NCBI GenBank assembly: GCA_943846685.1
Contig: OX044363.1
Coordinates: forward strand, 1,701,386 to 1,765,385
Length of the DNA: 64,000 bases
DNA from: an uncultured Pseudomonadales bacterium
GTDB lineage: Bacteria > Pseudomonadota > Gammaproteobacteria > Pseudomonadales > Porticoccaceae
Reading direction: 5' to 3'
The position numbers and the translations under genes are program-made. Within the stretch, counting starts at the first letter, position 1, and every line of letters begins with the position of its first letter. Shown here piece after piece: positions 28,681 through 37,221 of this stretch. A model generated the notes under the pieces. That model was given only the letters and a program-made list of their open reading frames with translations, was not told the DNA's origin and did not search any database.

Positions 28681-28725
28681 CTCGGCTTGTAAAAACTCGG
28701 CTTGTAAAAACTCGGCTTGTAAAAA
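28681..28725. repeat. 15-bp tandem repeat, three copies
   Basis: CTCGGCTTGTAAAAA is repeated exactly at 28681-28695, 28696-28710 and 28711-28725, with a partial copy CTCGTAAAAA before it. It lies just ahead of the GGGGGC hairpin, between two convergent genes. Confidence 0.92.
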
Positions 28726-28751
28726 AAGGGGGCTGATTAGGCCCCCCTTAA
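28720..28751 (-). terminator. Rho-independent terminator, probably for pepN
   Basis: On the minus strand AAGGGGGGC-ctaatca-GCCCCCTT is followed by seven U residues. It lies about 190 bases past the pepN stop. On the plus strand the stem is followed by only two T residues, so it is weaker for the hydrolase gene. Confidence 0.8.
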
Positions 28752-28936
28752 ATGGAGTTACATCTGTCCTTAACGACCCTGAATGGGGATTAGACATTCA
28801 CTACTGAACGTAGAACGGTCGCCAGTGCCAGACCAGTAAAAAGGACAATACTGACCTGACACTTAAAGCATAGACAACAATACGAGCTTTACCAGCCTCT
28901 GTTATATTTTAGTGACAGGCTTTTGATTCAAAGCTT

Positions 28937-31567
28937 TTAAAGCGACTTAATCGCAATTTCGTAGATATCTTTAACCAGATTCGGCTCATCGGCAATCACC
29001 TGTAGTGCATCACGCATCTGCTGACGATTTGGCTCGGGGAATTTCTCCCAGCGGGTTAAGGGTGTTACCAGACGCGCAGCCACCTGTGGATTCTGGCTGT
29101 TTAGAGTAAGAATATGCTCCTTGAGGAACTGGTAACCCGAACCATCCGGATTATGGAAATTAACCAAATTGCCAGAGCAGAAACCGCCGATAAGGCTGCG
29201 GATTTTATTTGGATTACTCATGGTAAACGCAGAGTGCTCAAGCAATGCTTTGACGCGCGCTAAACCCTCCGGCTGAGAGTTGGTCGCCTGAATCTGCAAC
29301 CATAGATTCATCACCAAGCCCTCGTCGCGATACTCTTCTTCAAACTCGCCCAACGCACTAGCCGCCTGCTCCTGTGCCGCTGGCGAATTGACCAGACAGG
29401 CCAGTGCAGAGGCTTTATCGGTCATATTGTCGGCATGTTGAAATTGCTTCCAAGCCAGATCAACACCTACGTTGTCGATCAACATTAAATAGCCCAGAGC
29501 GACATTCTTGAGTGCGCGACGACCAATCTGTGCTGCATCTGGTTGGTAATCCTGCTCAACATTATGGCGCTGATAAACCGCCAGCAATTTTTCCGACAGC
29601 GCTTCGGCAAGTGATTTTCGAACAAAATCCCGCGCAGCATGAATCGCCTCTACATGGATAACATCTGCCTCTTCGTGAAGCTGCGCTTCGCTGGGCAGTC
29701 GTAACATTAAATCAACCATTGCCGGGTCGAGATGCTTATCACTGAGTAGAGAGTCATAGGCATTGATCAACTGCTGGTCCATCACCAACGGCCGCTGATG
29801 CACGCTATCTTCAGTGAGCTTCTGTAATAGCACAAAGCTCAGTTTCTGCCCCGCATCCCAGCGATTAAAGCCATCGCTGTCGTTGGCCATCAGATGGGCA
29901 AGCTGTTCTGAGCTGTAGGGGTAGTCGAGTTTCACCGGTGCCGATAAGCCACGCAACAATGAGGGCACGGCGGCTTCATGAATATTCTCAATCACCAGCT
30001 GCTGAGTAGTCTCGGTGACTTCATAGACAATCTCAGTATCGCCACTGACATTTAGCGGCAGATCACCGGAAGCGCCGACCAAGCCGAGTTTTACCGGAAT
30101 AACAAAGGCCTGCTTTTGCGGCTGGCCGGGCGTTGCCGGACAGCTCTGGGCAAAATCCAAGGTCATGGTTTTAGCCGCTGCATCGTAACTGGAGCTAACT
30201 TTTAAATTCGGCGTACCGGACTGTTTGTACCAGCGACGGAACTGGGTGAAATCGCGACCGCTAGCATCTTCCATGGCCTTTACAAATTCTTCGATAGTCA
30301 CCGCCTGACCATCATGGCGATCAAAGTAGAGATCGGTGGCCTTTTTAAATAGTTCGTCACCCAACAGGCTGTGATACATGCCAACCACTTCTGCGCCCTT
30401 TTCATACACGGTCAGGGTGTAGAAGTTATTGATCTCCATATAGGAGTCTGGCTGCACCGGATGGGACATTGGACCACCGTCTTCGGCAAACTGGTGGGTG
30501 CGCAGGTAGGTGGCGTCTTCGATACGTTTAACCGTAGCGGAATTCATATCGGCGGAAAATTGCGAGTCGCGATAGACGGTAAAACCCTCTTTAAGACTCA
30601 ACTGAAACCAGTCGCGACAGGTAACCCGATTGCCGGACCAGTTATGGAAATACTCGTGGGCAACAATCCCTTCGACCCGCTGAAAAGCGGCATCGGTAGT
30701 GGTTTTTGGGTTGGCCAGTACTGCCGAGGTATTAAAGATATTAAGCCCTTTGTTTTCCATGGCACCCATATTGAAATCATCCACGGCGACAATCATAAAG
30801 ATATCTAGATCGTACTCGCGGCCATAGGTCTGCTCATCCCAGCGCATCGAATTTTTCAATGAGAGCATGGCGTGAGCACATTTATCCAGATCTTTCTCTT
30901 CGACAAATATCTGCAACTTGATATCGCGGCCGGACATCGTGGTAAAGCTATCTTCGACCACACTCAGGGTGCCGGCCACCAGTGCAAATAGATAGGCGGG
31001 TTTTTTAAAGGGATCGTGCCAGATAACAAAATGTCTGCCACCATCGAGATCACCGCTGGCAATGGGGTTGCCATTGGAGAGCAGCACCGGATATGTGGCC
31101 TTATCGGCAATCACCTTGGAGGTGAATTCAGACATTACATCCGGACGATCGAGATAGTAGGTTATATCCCGAAAACCCTCGGCCTCGCACTGGGTACAGT
31201 ACATGGTTCGGGATCTGTAGAGCCCCATCATGGTGGTATTCAGCTGCGGCTGGATAAGCACTTCGGAGGTGATGATAGCGCTGCCACCAAGGCCGCTGAT
31301 GGTTAGAGATTCACTATCGCGGGTATAGGCGCCCTCTTCAAGATTCACGCCATCAACTTGCACAGACTGCAGATCGAGACCTTCACTGCCATGCAATACC
31401 AGGTCTGCGGTTGGCTCGTCGCTATCGGGATTGCGTCTAACAGAAAGAGTTGCTGTCACCCTGCTGTGATCTTCACCGAGATCAAAAACCAGATCGGTTT
31501 TATCAATTAAGAATGGCGAGACTTTGTAGTCTTGCAGGTGGATAGTTTGCGGTAGCGCGTCTCTCAT
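28937..31567 (-). CDS. pepN: Aminopeptidase N
   Basis: The 876-residue protein matches bacterial PepN length. The M1 signature is intact: substrate motif MGAMENKGLNIFNTSA (GAMEN) and zinc motif VAHEYFHNWSGNRVTCRDWF (HEYFH), with the third ligand in SLKEGFTVYRD. The N-terminal beta domain and C-terminal helical domain are of normal size. It removes N-terminal residues from peptides in the cytosol. There is no signal peptide. The start ATG follows AGGAAGTTCCCA. It is probably monocistronic, separated by 67 bases from the DUF2797 gene. Confidence 0.98.
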   Translation of the reverse strand: MRDALPQTIHLQDYKVSPFLIDKTDLVFDLGEDHSRVTATLSVRRNPDSDEPTADLVLHGSEGLDLQSVQVDGVNLEEGAYTRDSESLTISGLGGSAIITSEVLIQPQLNTTMMGLYRSRTMYCTQCEAEGFRDITYYLDRPDVMSEFTSKVIADKATYPVLLSNGNPIASGDLDGGRHFVIWHDPFKKPAYLFALVAGTLSVVEDSFTTMSGRDIKLQIFVEEKDLDKCAHAMLSLKNSMRWDEQTYGREYDLDIFMIVAVDDFNMGAMENKGLNIFNTSAVLANPKTTTDAAFQRVEGIVAHEYFHNWSGNRVTCRDWFQLSLKEGFTVYRDSQFSADMNSATVKRIEDATYLRTHQFAEDGGPMSHPVQPDSYMEINNFYTLTVYEKGAEVVGMYHSLLGDELFKKATDLYFDRHDGQAVTIEEFVKAMEDASGRDFTQFRRWYKQSGTPNLKVSSSYDAAAKTMTLDFAQSCPATPGQPQKQAFVIPVKLGLVGASGDLPLNVSGDTEIVYEVTETTQQLVIENIHEAAVPSLLRGLSAPVKLDYPYSSEQLAHLMANDSDGFNRWDAGQKLSFVLLQKLTEDSVHQRPLVMDQQLINAYDSLLSDKHLDPAMVDLMLRLPSEAQLHEEADVIHVEAIHAARDFVRKSLAEALSEKLLAVYQRHNVEQDYQPDAAQIGRRALKNVALGYLMLIDNVGVDLAWKQFQHADNMTDKASALACLVNSPAAQEQAASALGEFEEEYRDEGLVMNLWLQIQATNSQPEGLARVKALLEHSAFTMSNPNKIRSLIGGFCSGNLVNFHNPDGSGYQFLKEHILTLNSQNPQVAARLVTPLTRWEKFPEPNRQQMRDALQVIADEPNLVKDIYEIAIKSL

Positions 31568-31634
31568 TGGGAACTTCCTTATAGGCTTTGGGTTACAGGC
31601 TTTGGACTTTTAGTTACAAGCTAAGGGCTTTTGA

Positions 31635-32486
31635 TTACTGACTATAGACCGAAAACTGCACATTGTAGGCAGTATATTTGCGGATATTGATTACCCCGCT
31701 ATCAAAGATCAGGTACTGGCCTTTAATACCCTGCAGCAGGCCATCAATCTCAGGTTGTTTATCGAGGTTAAAGCTCTTTACTTTTTCCGGCCAGATACTC
31801 ACCGGAAATTCGATTTCAGTGGTGCTCTCGTTATAAAGGCGCTGCAGTGCCTGCAGCCCAAACTCCTGCTCGAGAAGCTCCAATTCAGATTCTGATTTAA
31901 CCATTAACTCATCGCGTAAAATACCCAGATCAACCCCGTCCGCATTGCCTTTAAGCATTCTCTGCCAATGGGTTTTATCGGCGATATGCTCACGCAGGCG
32001 ATCTTCAATCAGTCCAGCTTGGTAGCGAGTCTCTACTCTGAATATAGGCAGACCCTGAGTAGCACCCTGGTCGATCCAGCGAGTCGGCAGTTGGTTGCCG
32101 CGAGTAATACCCACTTTGACCCCGGAACTATTAGCCAGGTAGACAAAGTGATCGGTAAAACAATATTTTTCGCCCCACTCTTCATCGCGGCAGGTGCCGT
32201 GATGAAAATGGCATTTCTCCGGACTCATAATGCAGGTATCGCACTGCGGCAACTTGGTAAAACAGGGATAGCAATAACCCTGGCTAAAACTCTTTTTCGA
32301 GCGGCGACCACAGTGGATACAGTGGATATCCCCAAGGTGCTCAAGGCGGATACGCTTGCCAATATACTGATTTAAGGGAATCAACTGCTTATCCAGTGGC
32401 AGTTGATAATCAACCGCGCCACTATCGCTGAGACTGGTATGCATCTTTTCCAGATGTCCGGAGGCCTGGATTAATAATTCACTCAT
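31635..32486 (-). CDS. DUF2797 family protein
   Basis: The 283-residue protein has a Cys-rich N-terminal third with CIHCGRRSKKSFSQGYCYPC, then CDTCIMSPEKCHFHHGTC, probable zinc sites. It is followed by a GIY-YIG-like segment, VYLANSSGVKVGITRGNQLP, then TRWIDQGA. This is the pattern of DUF2797 proteins. Function is unknown; a nuclease-like or nucleic-acid-binding role is a guess. It follows the YeaC gene by four bases, a conserved gammaproteobacterial pairing, so the two are likely co-expressed. Confidence 0.85.
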   Translation of the reverse strand: MSELLIQASGHLEKMHTSLSDSGAVDYQLPLDKQLIPLNQYIGKRIRLEHLGDIHCIHCGRRSKKSFSQGYCYPCFTKLPQCDTCIMSPEKCHFHHGTCRDEEWGEKYCFTDHFVYLANSSGVKVGITRGNQLPTRWIDQGATQGLPIFRVETRYQAGLIEDRLREHIADKTHWQRMLKGNADGVDLGILRDELMVKSESELELLEQEFGLQALQRLYNESTTEIEFPVSIWPEKVKSFNLDKQPEIDGLLQGIKGQYLIFDSGVINIRKYTAYNVQFSVYSQ

Positions 32487-32490
32487 GGGG

Positions 32491-32754
32491 TTAATCCCGC
32501 CACTTTAGAGGTTGCTGCTTATCGAGATGATCGTCCGGCAGATCAGTACTGCAGGCAGTCGTTTTTGGCGGCACATAACCAGTGCGTTGCTCTTCGGGCA
32601 CTCTCTGCTCATAAGCAATAATAGCCTGCATACAGAGTGCCTTTTGCTCTGGGCTTAGCGGTCGTGTATCCGGCCACTTGCCCAGCTCTACAGCTTTCTT
32701 AAAGCTCTCGTAAATTTCCGGAGTAATACTCTCGAGTAACTGCTGAAAATCCAT
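32491..32754 (-). CDS. YeaC-like DUF1315 protein
   Basis: The 87-residue protein opens MDFQQLLESITPEIYESFKK, then AVELGKWPDTRPLSPEQKAL and CMQAIIAYEQ, the DUF1315 pattern, and ends with a PLKWRD-type tail. It is small, soluble, acidic and of unknown function. The gene lies three bases after the rhomboid stop and four bases before DUF2797, so it sits within a short operon with nadK and rhomboid upstream. Confidence 0.9.
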   Translation of the reverse strand: MDFQQLLESITPEIYESFKKAVELGKWPDTRPLSPEQKALCMQAIIAYEQRVPEEQRTGYVPPKTTACSTDLPDDHLDKQQPLKWRD

Positions 32755-32757
32755 TCT

Positions 32758-33372
32758 CTAACCTAACCTCTTGCCAATTAACGCCACAATGCCAAACACC
32801 AAACCCAGCAACATACCGATCACCAGACCAGAGGCATGGGCGGCATTGGCTATACCCACACCGAGTAAAATATCCAGGATGCCGGTCATACAGACAAACA
32901 GCCAGGCGATCATAAAAACAATTAACTCTTTGGGGAGCGCGATCAGTGGATCAGGCGCCAACAGATTGCGAATCCAGATATAACCCAACAGCCCGTAGAT
33001 AACCCCGGACATACCGCCAAAGTAGACCGAACTGCTCCAGACAAACTGCGCCATATTGGAGACCAGCGCACAGAGTAACACCACAAGAATCAGATGCAGA
33101 GAACCTGATAAGCGCTCGATACGCGCGCCCAGCAGGCACAACCAAAGGCCGTTAAAGACAAAATGCATCAAACCGAAGTGAACAAAGATTGGCGAGATCA
33201 GGCGCCATTTATCAGGGCCGGTAATACCGCCAAATACAAAGGGCTGGGGAACGGGATAGAGAAAGCTGCCAATAAACCAGCCAAAAAGACTGCCGAAAAA
33301 CAGCAGCGCTGTGGCCGGATGATATCTGGCGGCGATTATCCAGCGTGCAATCAATGTCAGGCTATTTGTCAT
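32758..33372 (-). CDS. Rhomboid-family intramembrane serine protease
   Basis: The 204-residue protein has six hydrophobic segments. The catalytic serine motif is GGMSGVIYGLLGYIW (GxSG type, about 122-136), and the partner histidine is in ANAAHASGLVIGMLLG. An early loop with HFGLMHFVFNGLWL supplies the conserved H-x-x-x-H-x-x-x-N rhomboid signature. It would cleave transmembrane substrates in the inner membrane; none is identified. It lies 18 bases after nadK and heads the YeaC/DUF2797 pair. Confidence 0.92.
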   Translation of the reverse strand: MTNSLTLIARWIIAARYHPATALLFFGSLFGWFIGSFLYPVPQPFVFGGITGPDKWRLISPIFVHFGLMHFVFNGLWLCLLGARIERLSGSLHLILVVLLCALVSNMAQFVWSSSVYFGGMSGVIYGLLGYIWIRNLLAPDPLIALPKELIVFMIAWLFVCMTGILDILLGVGIANAAHASGLVIGMLLGLVFGIVALIGKRLG

Positions 33373-33390
33373 TGGTTCTAGTCATTGGTT

Positions 33391-34290
33391 CTAGTCATTG
33401 TTATTTTTATTGCCATCCAGACGACTGCCCCACCCGAGTTTCGAGCGGCAGATACTGTAGAAGTTATGATCCTGCGGATGAATCAAAACAATGCCATGGG
33501 GATGCTTGCGGATAGTAATAATATCACCGGGCTCTGTCTGGTAGTCATCGTGACCATCGCAAGTAATCAACGGATGCAGCTCATTTCTTGTGCTGACACG
33601 AATTTCAATCTGGGCATTGCCATGCAGGGCAATAGGCCGGCTGTTAAGGGTATGAGGATTTAGCGGCACTACCACCATGGCATCCAGTTCAGGACAGAGC
33701 AGCGGCCCACCGGCCGACAGCGCGTAAGCGGTTGAGCCAGTCGGCGTGGCGACAATCAAACCATCAGAGCGCTGACTGTAGACAAACTCGCCATCCACAT
33801 AGAGCTCAAAGGCCATCATCCGCACCGACTTACCCGGGTGCAGCACAATATCATTGACCGCCAGACCTTCACCGATCAGCTTGCCATTGCGGCTAATCGA
33901 GGTCTCGAGGATAAAGCGATCGGTTTTTTTAAAGTCCCCAGACAGGACTGGCAGCACTCGCTCGGCAATCTCATCTGGCGAAATATCGGTTAAGAAGCCA
34001 AGACGACCGCGGTTAATACCCAGCAGTGGAATATTGCTTTCCGCCATCTTGCGACTGGCACTGAGCATACTGCCATCACCACCAACCACGATAGCCAGAT
34101 CCACAGCGCCGCAGAACGATTCAATAGGCAGCACCTTATCCACTGGCCAATCGACCAGATTGGCCGCCTGCTCTTCGTAGATAACCTCTCTACCCTGGGC
34201 GAGCAGAAATGCTTCCAGCTTGTTAAAGGAATCGCGAACTTCAGGAACCGCGAGGCTTCCAAGTAATCCGATACGTTGAAAATGTGGCAT
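33391..34290 (-). CDS. nadK: NAD kinase
   Basis: The 299-residue protein has the NadK core: LAIVVGGDGSMLSASR (GGDG motif, catalytic Asp), GINRGRLGFLTDI, then LIVATPTGSTAYALSAGGPL. It phosphorylates NAD to NADP with ATP. An ATG at 34347 would add 19 residues of non-conserved sequence, so I chose the ATG at 34288-34290 (MPHFQRIGLLGSLAVPEV). Its stop region consists of a 13-bp direct duplication that carries on into the rhomboid start, which is a minor oddity. It is divergent from the shikimate kinase gene. Confidence 0.97.
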   Translation of the reverse strand: MPHFQRIGLLGSLAVPEVRDSFNKLEAFLLAQGREVIYEEQAANLVDWPVDKVLPIESFCGAVDLAIVVGGDGSMLSASRKMAESNIPLLGINRGRLGFLTDISPDEIAERVLPVLSGDFKKTDRFILETSISRNGKLIGEGLAVNDIVLHPGKSVRMMAFELYVDGEFVYSQRSDGLIVATPTGSTAYALSAGGPLLCPELDAMVVVPLNPHTLNSRPIALHGNAQIEIRVSTRNELHPLITCDGHDDYQTEPGDIITIRKHPHGIVLIHPQDHNFYSICRSKLGWGSRLDGNKNNND

Positions 34291-34405
34291 ATTTTTGAGC
34301 GTCCAAAAACCTGATCGCTGATTATACAGGCTGGCGCGGCAATGCACCCTTTTTAAGGCATAATATCTGTCATCCAGTGGTCAACAGATAACTCTAGGGA
34401 AGATT

Positions 34406-34912
34406 ATGAATAGCAAAGCAAACAGTATCGTTTTAATCGGTATGCCCGGTGCAGGTAAAAGCACTCTGGGCATTCTCTTGGCCAAAGAGTTGGGCACGGG
34501 ATTTGTCGATACAGATGTGGCCATTCAGGTGCGTGAGGGAAAAACATTGCAGGAAATACTCGATGCCAGCGACTATATGAACTTGCGCAAGATCGAAGAG
34601 CAGGTATTGCTCAGTGAAGATATCGCCAATAAAGTCGTCGCCACTGGTGGCAGTGCCGCCTATTCCACTGTTGGAATGGCCCGCCTTAAGGAAAATGCAA
34701 CGCTGGTGTTTTTAGATGTGCCGCTGGAAGAATTGGAAAAACGCATCTCAAATTTCGATAGCCGCGGTATTGCCAGAAAGCCCGATCAAAGTCTCGAATC
34801 ACTCTACGAAGAACGCTGTAAACTCTATCGAAAGTATGCAGATATTACTGTTGACTGTCACCAGCAGTCATTGGAGCAGACCTTGCAATCCACCCTCCAA
34901 CAACTGCTGTAG
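34406..34912 (+). CDS. Shikimate kinase
   Basis: The 168-residue protein has the P-loop IVLIGMPGAGKSTLGILLA (about 8-26), the FVDTDVAIQ shikimate-binding Asp, a VVATGGSAAYS GG motif and a lid region with SRGIARKPDQSLESLYEERC, then KLYRKYADITVDC. It phosphorylates the 3-hydroxyl of shikimate in aromatic amino acid synthesis. It is convergent with an aromatic aminotransferase, a pathway-consistent neighbour. A main aroK elsewhere beside aroB is usual, so this may be a second AroL-like enzyme. That cannot be tested here, so I give no symbol. Confidence 0.85.
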   Translation: MNSKANSIVLIGMPGAGKSTLGILLAKELGTGFVDTDVAIQVREGKTLQEILDASDYMNLRKIEEQVLLSEDIANKVVATGGSAAYSTVGMARLKENATLVFLDVPLEELEKRISNFDSRGIARKPDQSLESLYEERCKLYRKYADITVDCHQQSLEQTLQSTLQQLL

Positions 34913-34925
34913 AAGCCACAAAATA

Positions 34926-36119
34926 CTATTTAAGTACTTCCTTAATAGATTCTGATAAGTAATTGATATTACTTGAGTTAATACCCGCCAAGTTAATACG
35001 AGTAGAAGAGACAATATAGATACCAAACTCTTCTCTCAGGCGCACCAGATGCTCCGGCTTAACACCCAAAAATGAGAACATACCGTTCTGGCGTTTGATA
35101 TGACTAAAGTCCATACCCTGGGCATTGTCCTGAATACTATCCGCCAGCAATGTGCGCATAGATTTGATACGCAAGCGCACCTCTTCAAGCTCAGCCTTCC
35201 AATCACCACAGAGTTGCTCATCACCGAGAATCAAAGACACTAACAGCGCGCCGTGAGCGGGAGGCATGGAGTAGAGCTGACGGGCAACCGTCATCGCCTG
35301 GGCAGCAACAATACCTGCCTGCTCGGCAGTCTGGGTAATAAAGGTAATTGAACCAGTACGCTCACGATAGAGACCGAAGTTCTTTGAGCAGCTAGAGGCG
35401 ATCACAATCTCTGGCAGTTTCTCCGCCATAGTGCGCATACCGTAGGCATCTTCCTCAAGGCCATCACCGAGACCCTGATAAGCGGTGTCGATAAACGGAA
35501 TAAAGCCTCTCTCAAGAGCTATCTCGGTAATCTCATCCCACTGAGCATTGGTCAGGTCGGCACCAGTTGGGTTGTGGCAGCAGCCGTGCAACAGCACTAC
35601 ATCGCCCGCCGGCACCTTACGCAGAGTCTCCATCATCAACTCTGAGTTGATCTGACGGCTCTGCATATCGTAATAGGGGTATTCTTCTATCTCAAAGCCA
35701 GCACCGCCGAGCAGAGGAATATGGTTGGGCCAGGTGGGAACACCGACCCACAGCTTGGCTTCGGGTCGAGCGCGCTTGATAACTTCAGCGCCAACTCGAA
35801 GTGCACCAGAACCACCGGGTGCCTGTAGGGTTTTAATGCGACCAGATGAAAGAATGCTGTGCCCGTCACCGAACATCAACGCCAGCATACGGCTGTTGTA
35901 CTCAGCGTCGCCAGCAATACCCTGATAGGATTTGGTCTTCTCGAGTTCCATCAACTTGGACTCGGCGCGCTTTACCGCTTCCATAACCGGCGTGCGGCCA
36001 CGGTCGTCTTGGTAGACGCCAACACCTAAATCAATTTTATTATCGCGAGGATCTTCTCTAAAAGCGGCCATCAATCCAAGAATGGGATCAATTGCTGCGG
36101 GCTTTAAACTCTCAAACAT
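34926..36119 (-). CDS. tyrB: Aromatic amino acid aminotransferase (TyrB/AspC family)
   Basis: The 397-residue class I PLP enzyme begins MFESLKPAAIDPILGLMAAF as in AspC/TyrB. The PLP lysine is in ASSCSKNFGLYRERTGSI, preceded by LHGCCHNPTGADLT and FIDTAYQGLGDG. It transfers amino groups between aromatic or aspartate amino acids and 2-oxoglutarate. Distinguishing TyrB from AspC by eye is not secure, although the neighbouring shikimate kinase suits the aromatic role. The gene is monocistronic with convergent and divergent neighbours. Confidence 0.88.
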   Translation of the reverse strand: MFESLKPAAIDPILGLMAAFREDPRDNKIDLGVGVYQDDRGRTPVMEAVKRAESKLMELEKTKSYQGIAGDAEYNSRMLALMFGDGHSILSSGRIKTLQAPGGSGALRVGAEVIKRARPEAKLWVGVPTWPNHIPLLGGAGFEIEEYPYYDMQSRQINSELMMETLRKVPAGDVVLLHGCCHNPTGADLTNAQWDEITEIALERGFIPFIDTAYQGLGDGLEEDAYGMRTMAEKLPEIVIASSCSKNFGLYRERTGSITFITQTAEQAGIVAAQAMTVARQLYSMPPAHGALLVSLILGDEQLCGDWKAELEEVRLRIKSMRTLLADSIQDNAQGMDFSHIKRQNGMFSFLGVKPEHLVRLREEFGIYIVSSTRINLAGINSSNINYLSESIKEVLK

Positions 36120-36201
36120 TGTTATTTCCTGAGGTGTATTTCTGATGGCTAAATTTTTGCAGGCGCAAGTTTACTATGTTCGGCGTTATTTGTTTAACCC
36201 T

Positions 36202-36990
36202 TTATAATAAGATTTTTTTCTCGAGAAACTCAGCAACCAGATCATTAAATACCTGAGGCTGCTCGGCATGAAGCCAGTGGCCGGCATTGGCAACAACCTG
36301 CAACTGCACCTGGGGGAACATCTTTTCAATAATCGGTCGATGCTTATCCTGAATATAAGCTGATTGCTCCCCTTTAAGAAACAGCGTAGGTCCGCTGTAG
36401 CAATCACCGATAGGCCCAGCAACCAGCGTCGTTGCATAGTTTTCCTCAATCGCCGAGATATTTAGCTTTAAACCCAATACACCCTGCGCGTCGCGGGCAA
36501 GATTCTTCAGCAGGAATGCTCGGGTAGGTGCCTCGGCAATAAACTGACTGAGAATCTGATCAGCAGCACTGCGACTTGCCACTGTCAATTTACCGAGCGC
36601 AACCAGTGCAGCCAGCGCCAAATCTTGGCCGCCGCTGTAGGTGACCGGCGCTATATCGACAACCACCAGCCGAGCCACCCTGGCTGGAGAATCAAGGGCG
36701 ATCTGCATGGCTACTTTACCACCCAGCGAGTGACCAATAAGTATGGCACTATCGATAGACAGATCATCCATCAACTCAACAATATCCGCCGCCATCGACG
36801 CCAGATCCATTTTTTGCGCATGGGGTGAATCCCCATGATTGCGAAGATCGACACTGATCACTCTGTAACGATCGACCAATGTTCGGCCCAGCATCCCCAG
36901 ATTGCTCAGCGAACCAAACATACCGTGGATTAAAATAATGGGTGGGATCTGTTCAGAATGAGCGCCCTGCTCAATGTAATTTAGCTTCAT
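36202..36990 (-). CDS. Alpha/beta hydrolase, YbfF-like esterase
   Basis: The 262-residue protein has the oxyanion segment IILIHGMFGSLSNLGMLGRT, SVDLRNHGDSPHAQKM, the nucleophile elbow ILIGHSLGGKVAMQIAL and a late NAGHWLHAEQPQVF His. These match the YbfF subgroup (HGLFGS..NLG and VDLRNHGxSPH). It is a cytosolic esterase, possibly acting on acyl-CoA or short esters; the substrate is unknown. It is encoded between the aminotransferase and gabD, without obvious operon links. Confidence 0.9.
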   Translation of the reverse strand: MKLNYIEQGAHSEQIPPIILIHGMFGSLSNLGMLGRTLVDRYRVISVDLRNHGDSPHAQKMDLASMAADIVELMDDLSIDSAILIGHSLGGKVAMQIALDSPARVARLVVVDIAPVTYSGGQDLALAALVALGKLTVASRSAADQILSQFIAEAPTRAFLLKNLARDAQGVLGLKLNISAIEENYATTLVAGPIGDCYSGPTLFLKGEQSAYIQDKHRPIIEKMFPQVQLQVVANAGHWLHAEQPQVFNDLVAEFLEKKILL

Positions 36991-37221
36991 AAATGGTTGC
37001 GTGACTCCTATTTTTCGACGTTTCGATTGCGGTACTTCTATTTGTTTTACGAGCCTTGGCGTACAGTCGCGGAGGCAGTTACCGCCGGATGCGCGGAAAC
37101 AGATAAATCAACTGGATGCGCCAGTGATAACCAGGGTTTTGTGCTCAAAGAGATTTGTCATTTTTTTGGTTTCTGGCTGATACTTTGAACGGGCGATAAA
37201 GGCGACTGAATCTATACCGCT

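Larger units (their letters stand above)
28588..28936. other. Repeat-bearing intergenic region between convergent genes
   Basis: No gene is supported here. The stretch holds a dispersed inverted repeat (about 28600-28668), a 15-bp tandem repeat (28681-28725), a terminator (28720-28751), then about 185 bases with no recognised feature up to the pepN stop. On the minus strand, frames of up to 36 codons with hydrophobic stretches exist at 28780-28880, but they lack a start codon and ribosome site. Confidence 0.6.

Noticed and set aside
28558..28797. 79-codon frame on the minus strand
   Set aside because: It crosses the terminator and the 15-bp tandem repeat (giving FLQAEFLQAEF-type repeats), so it is an artefact of repeats.
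28760..28890. Small hydrophobic frames on the minus strand downstream of pepN
   Set aside because: Two frames give hydrophobic stretches (VLFTGLALATVLRS), but neither has a start codon, and joining them needs a frameshift. I do not report a gene.
36997..37188. 63-codon frame on the plus strand between the esterase and gabD
   Set aside because: It has no recognisable family, no clear ribosome site and atypical composition.
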